Shown here: positions 60,430-64,000 of the stretch, piece by piece | Layout: every line of letters starts with the position of its first letter | Position numbering within the stretch: position 1 is the stretch's first letter | Assembly: GCF_901000735.1 (NCBI RefSeq) | Contig: NC_081545.1 | Coordinates: 14,310,919-14,374,918, forward strand | Direction of reading: 5' to 3' | DNA from: Corylus avellana | Taxonomy: Eukaryota > Streptophyta > Magnoliopsida > Fagales > Betulaceae | Length of the DNA: 64,000 nt | Translations under genes and position numbers: made by a program | Notes under the pieces: generated by a model | Database searches by the model: none | Told to the model about the DNA's origin: nothing | What the model saw: only the letters and a program-made list of their open reading frames with translations

Positions 60430-61075
60430 ATATAGCAGAAAAGAACAGTTAAGGTATACGCAGCGGAAGTCACCTTCACTTGCAAAGATCGAGATGTTGA
60501 AGTAAAACCAGTAGTCATGGCACCACATAAAACAACTGGGACCGAATGTTTCCCACCATCTTTTGTTTCCAATTGTTGTTCGAAACGACGCCAATTGAGG
60601 ATCCAAGCACACGCCTCAGTCACCCCTACTGATGTCTAGGCTGCACTGAGCCACGCCATACCTCTTCCCACTTTTTCCGACATCCAGCGCCACTTTCTGG
60701 AACATACAAGGCTGATTAGGAGCCGTGAATGCAAGACCACCCATGAAGGAAAGCCCTTTCGAAATCGCATAAGGATCATCGAAATCAGTGTCATTGGTGA
60801 TGGCCACTAAACCCTGTTACATAATCCCAAAAATGCTTTCGTTCGAATATCATAGAAAGCATCAGGCAAACCAAAACAAAACCTCTTGCTCTTTAGACAC
60901 TTGCTCAAGGCTTCGGCAATGGCGTCCTTTGTGCAGTTGGCACAATTACCAGCTAACATGTCGCCTCTACATTGCACGAGACCATACAACTTGTTGGCTT
61001 TCTTTTCGGTCTATGTTTTATAGAAGCCGTTGGAAATAGGGCCTCAGGGCAAAATTGGAAGAGAAGACATCAAAC
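60430..61075 (-). pseudogene. Broken cysteine-rich repeat secretory protein (two Gnk2/DUF26 domains)
   Basis: Minus-strand frames give two ginkbilobin-like (Stress-antifung, DUF26) domains. Domain 1 shows GFYKT, a stop (TAG at 61011-61013), then LYGLVQCRGDMLAGNCANC with the family's C-x8-C-x2-C motif. Domain 2 shows GLVAITNDTDFDDPYAISKG, YGVAQCSLDISRGD, then TGA where the motif cysteine should be, then GVCLDPQLASF and WWETFGPSCFMW. There is a frameshift near 60890 plus further stops before GLVAIT. The signal peptide and start of domain 1 are missing upstream of about 61075. Intact relatives (CRRSP38-like) are secreted proteins with defence or carbohydrate-binding roles. This copy cannot make one. 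Confidence 0.85.
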
Positions 61076-61079
61076 TCCC

Positions 61080-61510
61080 ACATGAGACGCACGTTGGATG
61101 ATTTCCGTCTACTTATACGGAAATTAGTAATGTGTTAAGGTATTTTCGTGGGGGCCAAGCAAGCAATTATGTGGCATTGCCTTGAGGACCAAGGAGTGAT
61201 GAATAAGGAGTGAAATCTCCATTTAATGTCTTTCTTTATTTTTATGGTTTAATAAGGAGCAGTATTTCTCCAATTAAAGGCTAGGTCTGCTAGGAATCTT
61301 TCCTTATTAGAATTTTGGCTTGCTGTAGGCGGCTAGACCTAATTGGTCTCTTCCAAAGGTGTAGCTGTATTTCTCTATTTAAATGTCTGGGTCATGAATA
61401 AAAGTATGCAGAAAAATATTATTTCGAATCATATGTTGTTTGGAGGTCATGGCTCCCTCGAAGTAGCCATATATCGTTTTCCCTAAGCTTTTGCTATTTG
61501 ATTCTCATCA
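61080..61510 (+). repeat. Partial 5' LTR of a Ty3/gypsy element
   Basis: The region ends TTCTCATCA directly before a primer site, and contains TATTTAAATG at about 61377 and an ATGAATAAAAG motif, as expected of a U3-R-U5 region. The left border is not clear and may have been lost at the junction with the pseudogene. Confidence 0.5.
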
Positions 61511-61512
61511 AG

Positions 61513-61524
61513 TGGTATCAAAGC
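61513..61524 (+). promoter_or_regulatory. Primer-binding site, tRNA-iMet type
   Basis: TGGTATCAAAGC differs at one position from TGGTATCAGAGC, the standard sequence complementary to the 3' end of initiator tRNA-Met used by many plant LTR retrotransposons. Confidence 0.8.
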
Positions 61525-61641
61525 TAGGGTTCTTTGTGTTAGCAAGGAATTGTTAACCAATAGAGGCCCGGTTTCCCTCTAAACGAAACCAGAAAATTGA
61601 GCGGAAGGTGAGAAAGTCAACATCGGTCTCGGAATAAAAGT

Positions 61642-63560
61642 TTGGCCCACCAAGATTTTTCATTAGAATCTCGGCCCATAACACGATCATTGACGCAAAA
61701 GAGTCAACATCAACATCACATTATGGAAGGAAGAATTGGTAGTTTGGAGCAATCTGTGCATTCCCTTAATGAGGGTCAACAGCAGCTCTTGGCTAGAATG
61801 ACAGAAGTTTTTGAAATGTTGTCCACCCACAGCAAAGATCAACGTGAAGTGGGAGAGTCCTCGCATGGGAAGAATCGTGAGGGTGAAGGGGAGAATTTCC
61901 ATGTTGGAGAACGGCCACCCCACGTCATTCATCGACACGTTAAACTGGATTTCCCTAAGTTTAGCGGAGAAGAAGACCCCACTAGTTGGGTCTGTTGGGC
62001 AAAACAATTTTTTTCACTTCCAAGGGACCAACGAAGAAGACAAGGTTGCCATGGCCTCCTTCCACCTTGAAGGAGAAGCCTAACTGTGGTATCAAATCTT
62101 GCTGCGGGAAAGAAGAGAGATAGGATGGGAGGAACTCAAGGAGGGGTTGTTTACTCGCTTTGGGCCCAGTCAATTCTATGACCCCTTTGGAGAACTGACT
62201 AAGCTGCAACAAGATGGAAGCATCAGGGAATATCAGTCCAAGTTTGAATCCCTACTCTCAAAGATAGGGACACTATCGCCAAGCCAACAAGTCAGTTGTT
62301 TTGTGAGCGGCCTGAAAGAAGTAATTAAGGCAGACGTCTTGGCTGGACGACCCCTTAATCTCACATCAGCCATTGGGTTGGCACGAGTTTATGAGGCTCG
62401 CAACATGGCCCTTAGAAAAAGTTCCCCCTCAGAGATACGAAAACAGCTACTGACCCATCGGAGCACGCCAAACCAGCCACCACTTCCACTCAAAAGATTA
62501 ACCCCAGCAGAGCTTAAGGAGAGGCAAGAGAAGGGCTTATGTTTTAAATGCAATGACAAATATGGGCCAGGCCATCGCTGCAAAAAAGCTTTTTATGATC
62601 GAAGCTTATTTGGGAGAGGATGAAGATGGTGACATGGTAATGCAAGAAGAAGAGGAAGATGGAGAACCCCCGGAGATATCCTTACATGCCATCTCTGGTA
62701 AGGACACACCTGAAACCATGAAAATTTATGGGAGAATAGGACAGTCCAGTTTCCTAGTGTTCATTGATTCAGGAAGCACTCATAATTTCATGAGTTTGGC
62801 TCTCACTCAACTATTGAGGCTACAACCGAAGAAGGAGGGAGGAATGGACGTGATGGTTGCCTCAGGGAAAAATTACAAAGCTCAGGTAAATGTGTCCAAA
62901 TCCCATTAGAATTACAAGGCTGGAAATTTTCAGTAGATTTTTATATTCTCCAATTAGGAGGCTATGGGGTTGTGTTAGGCACTCAGTGGTTACGGACGTT
63001 GGGGCCCATACAATGGGATTTTGAAACCTTGGAGATGCAATTTGCTTGGAATGGGAAGCCTGTTGTACTACAGGGAATTAAATATCGTGAGGGACAATCC
63101 AAAGAGTTACTTCCCATTTGCCCAACTGACACGAGGAATAACATGGAGGCCGTGGACAATAGTGAGAAGGAAGAGCAAGAGCACATGGAAAAGTTACTCA
63201 GTGAGCATGAGGTGGTCTTTGTGGAGCCTAGGGAACTACCCCCGCCTCGTAGCCACAATCATCAGATCATTTTGCAAAGCGGGTCAGGACATGTGAGTGT
63301 AAAACCCTATCGGTACCCGTTCCATCAGAAAACCGAGATCGAAGAACAAGTGAAGGATATGTTAGGAAGGGGAATAATTCGCCACTCCAACAGCCCATAT
63401 TCCTCACCGGTGCTCCTAGTCAAGAAGAAAGAGGGCACATGGAGAATGTGTATCGACTACTGAGAATTGAATAAAATTACGGTGAAGGATAAGTTTCCTA
63501 TACCCGTTATTGATGAACTCTTGGATGAATTAAATGGGGCGAAATACTTCATCATAACAG
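61642..63560 (+). pseudogene. Truncated Ty3/gypsy gag-protease-RT
   Basis: Gag starts MAHQDFSLESRPITRS and includes the capsid stretch (VKLDFPKFSGEEDPTSWV). A one-base shift in a T run near 62010 and a TAA at 62081-62083 interrupt it. It continues LWYQILLRERR to the CCHC knuckle CFKCNDKYGPGHRC (about 62539-62580). After another shift near 62590 the protease shows FIDSGSTHNF with the D-S-G active site (about 62761-62790). The N-terminal RT segment follows (HSNSPYSSPVLLVKKKEGTW, MCIDY, then TGA at 63461-63463, then [12 protein letters not shown]). The coding sequence stops at about GAKYFIIT (63560), before the catalytic YxDD box, where another repeat begins. The order gag-protease-RT and the knuckle style are those of plant chromovirus-like gypsy elements. 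Confidence 0.88.
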
Positions 63561-63685
63561 AGGGTCTAAATTGCAAATTTTTGAAACATTAGGGGAGTAC
63601 ATTGCAAATTTTTAAACATTGGAGCTCAAATTGAAAAACTCCTGAAACTTCAAGAGGTAAAGTGAATTTAACCCTATAATCTTTG
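63561..63685 (+). repeat. Fragment of the dispersed TTGCAAATTTTTRAA repeat, joined to the RT break
   Basis: Starts GGGTCTAAATTGCAAATTTT and includes a second TTGCAAATTTTTAAACATTG. It matches 59241-59400 in reverse and 18020-18115 directly. It abuts the truncated RT, so either it replaced the rest of the element by a deletion junction or it inserted there. Confidence 0.65.
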
Positions 63686-64000
63686 TTTATGGCTTTGACT
63701 TTAGTTTCAACAATACCAAGAGCGACAATTTCAATACTCGATATTATATGTGTTGATACAAAATATCTCTCAAAGTGTAAATAAAGAGCCCACTACACAT
63801 AGAAGATCCATGTTGCTATGCCGCTAAGCGCAAGCATCTAAACCTCAATACTATAGCACGATCCACTCCACATAAGATGGTTGGCTACAGTATTGTGCAC
63901 ATCTAGCAAATCAAGGAAGCCTAACTATCATTCAACAAGCCCAATCCAGGCGTAACAAACCAAATGCTACCAAAAGAAGTCTAGATGCATGTGAAATCAC
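63686..64000. other. Unclassified sequence at the window edge
   Basis: No coding frame, RNA gene or repeat end recognised. Confidence 0.4.

Overview
This is a plant nuclear window, almost certainly from a eudicot and plausibly a woody rosid. The host genes are intron-containing plant genes (GTE-type bromodomain factor, DUF455 protein, TAXIMIN-type peptide, SBP65-like LEA protein, a broken ginkbilobin-domain gene). They sit in AT-rich DNA filled with LTR retrotransposons, hAT- and Mutator-type non-autonomous transposons and small retroposon scars. Four host genes appear intact: GTE (21837-24134, +), DUF455 (30699-35500, +), TAXIMIN-like (37225-37794, +) and SBP65-like LEA (56499-58681, -). A fifth, a cysteine-rich repeat secretory protein (about 60430-61075, -), is a pseudogene. 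I derived splice structures by hand from GT/AG sites and reading-frame continuity.

Layout. 1-20 kb is nested retroelements: fragments of a PF04195-type element, a candidate solo LTR carrying a hAT element (2761-3638, exact 8-bp target duplication), a reversed LTR with part of its interior (6512-8704), and an older LTR (8725-16435). The older LTR is split by a complete short element (9582-15271) that encodes only a gag with two zinc knuckles. A copia gag relic and a second hAT element (18647-19999) follow. 20.3-38 kb is the gene-rich part: GTE, DUF455 and TAXIMIN-like genes, all on the plus strand, with small insertions in introns and spacers. 39-48 kb is a PF04195-type element split by a third hAT element (40797-42738, exact 8-bp duplication), abutting a decayed copia pol on the minus strand. 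49.5-54 kb is a large non-coding LTR element with two kinds of internal tandem repeat and a nested solo LTR. 54.3-61 kb has a Mutator-like MITE with an exact 9-bp duplication, the seed-type LEA gene with ABRE and RY motifs upstream, a 753-bp foldback element with a 10-bp duplication, and the secretory-protein pseudogene. 61-63.6 kb is a broken Ty3/gypsy element with a recognisable tRNA-iMet-like primer site.

The genes do not form a pathway. The most distinctive content is the mobile-element biology: a gag-only family present as four LTRs in different states, a hAT family whose members keep the same ends but carry different subterminal repeats, U3 clusters of self-complementary hexamers, and three very short A-tailed insertions still flanked by 13-15 bp duplications. 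I found no CRISPR array, tRNA, rRNA or new defence-type system.
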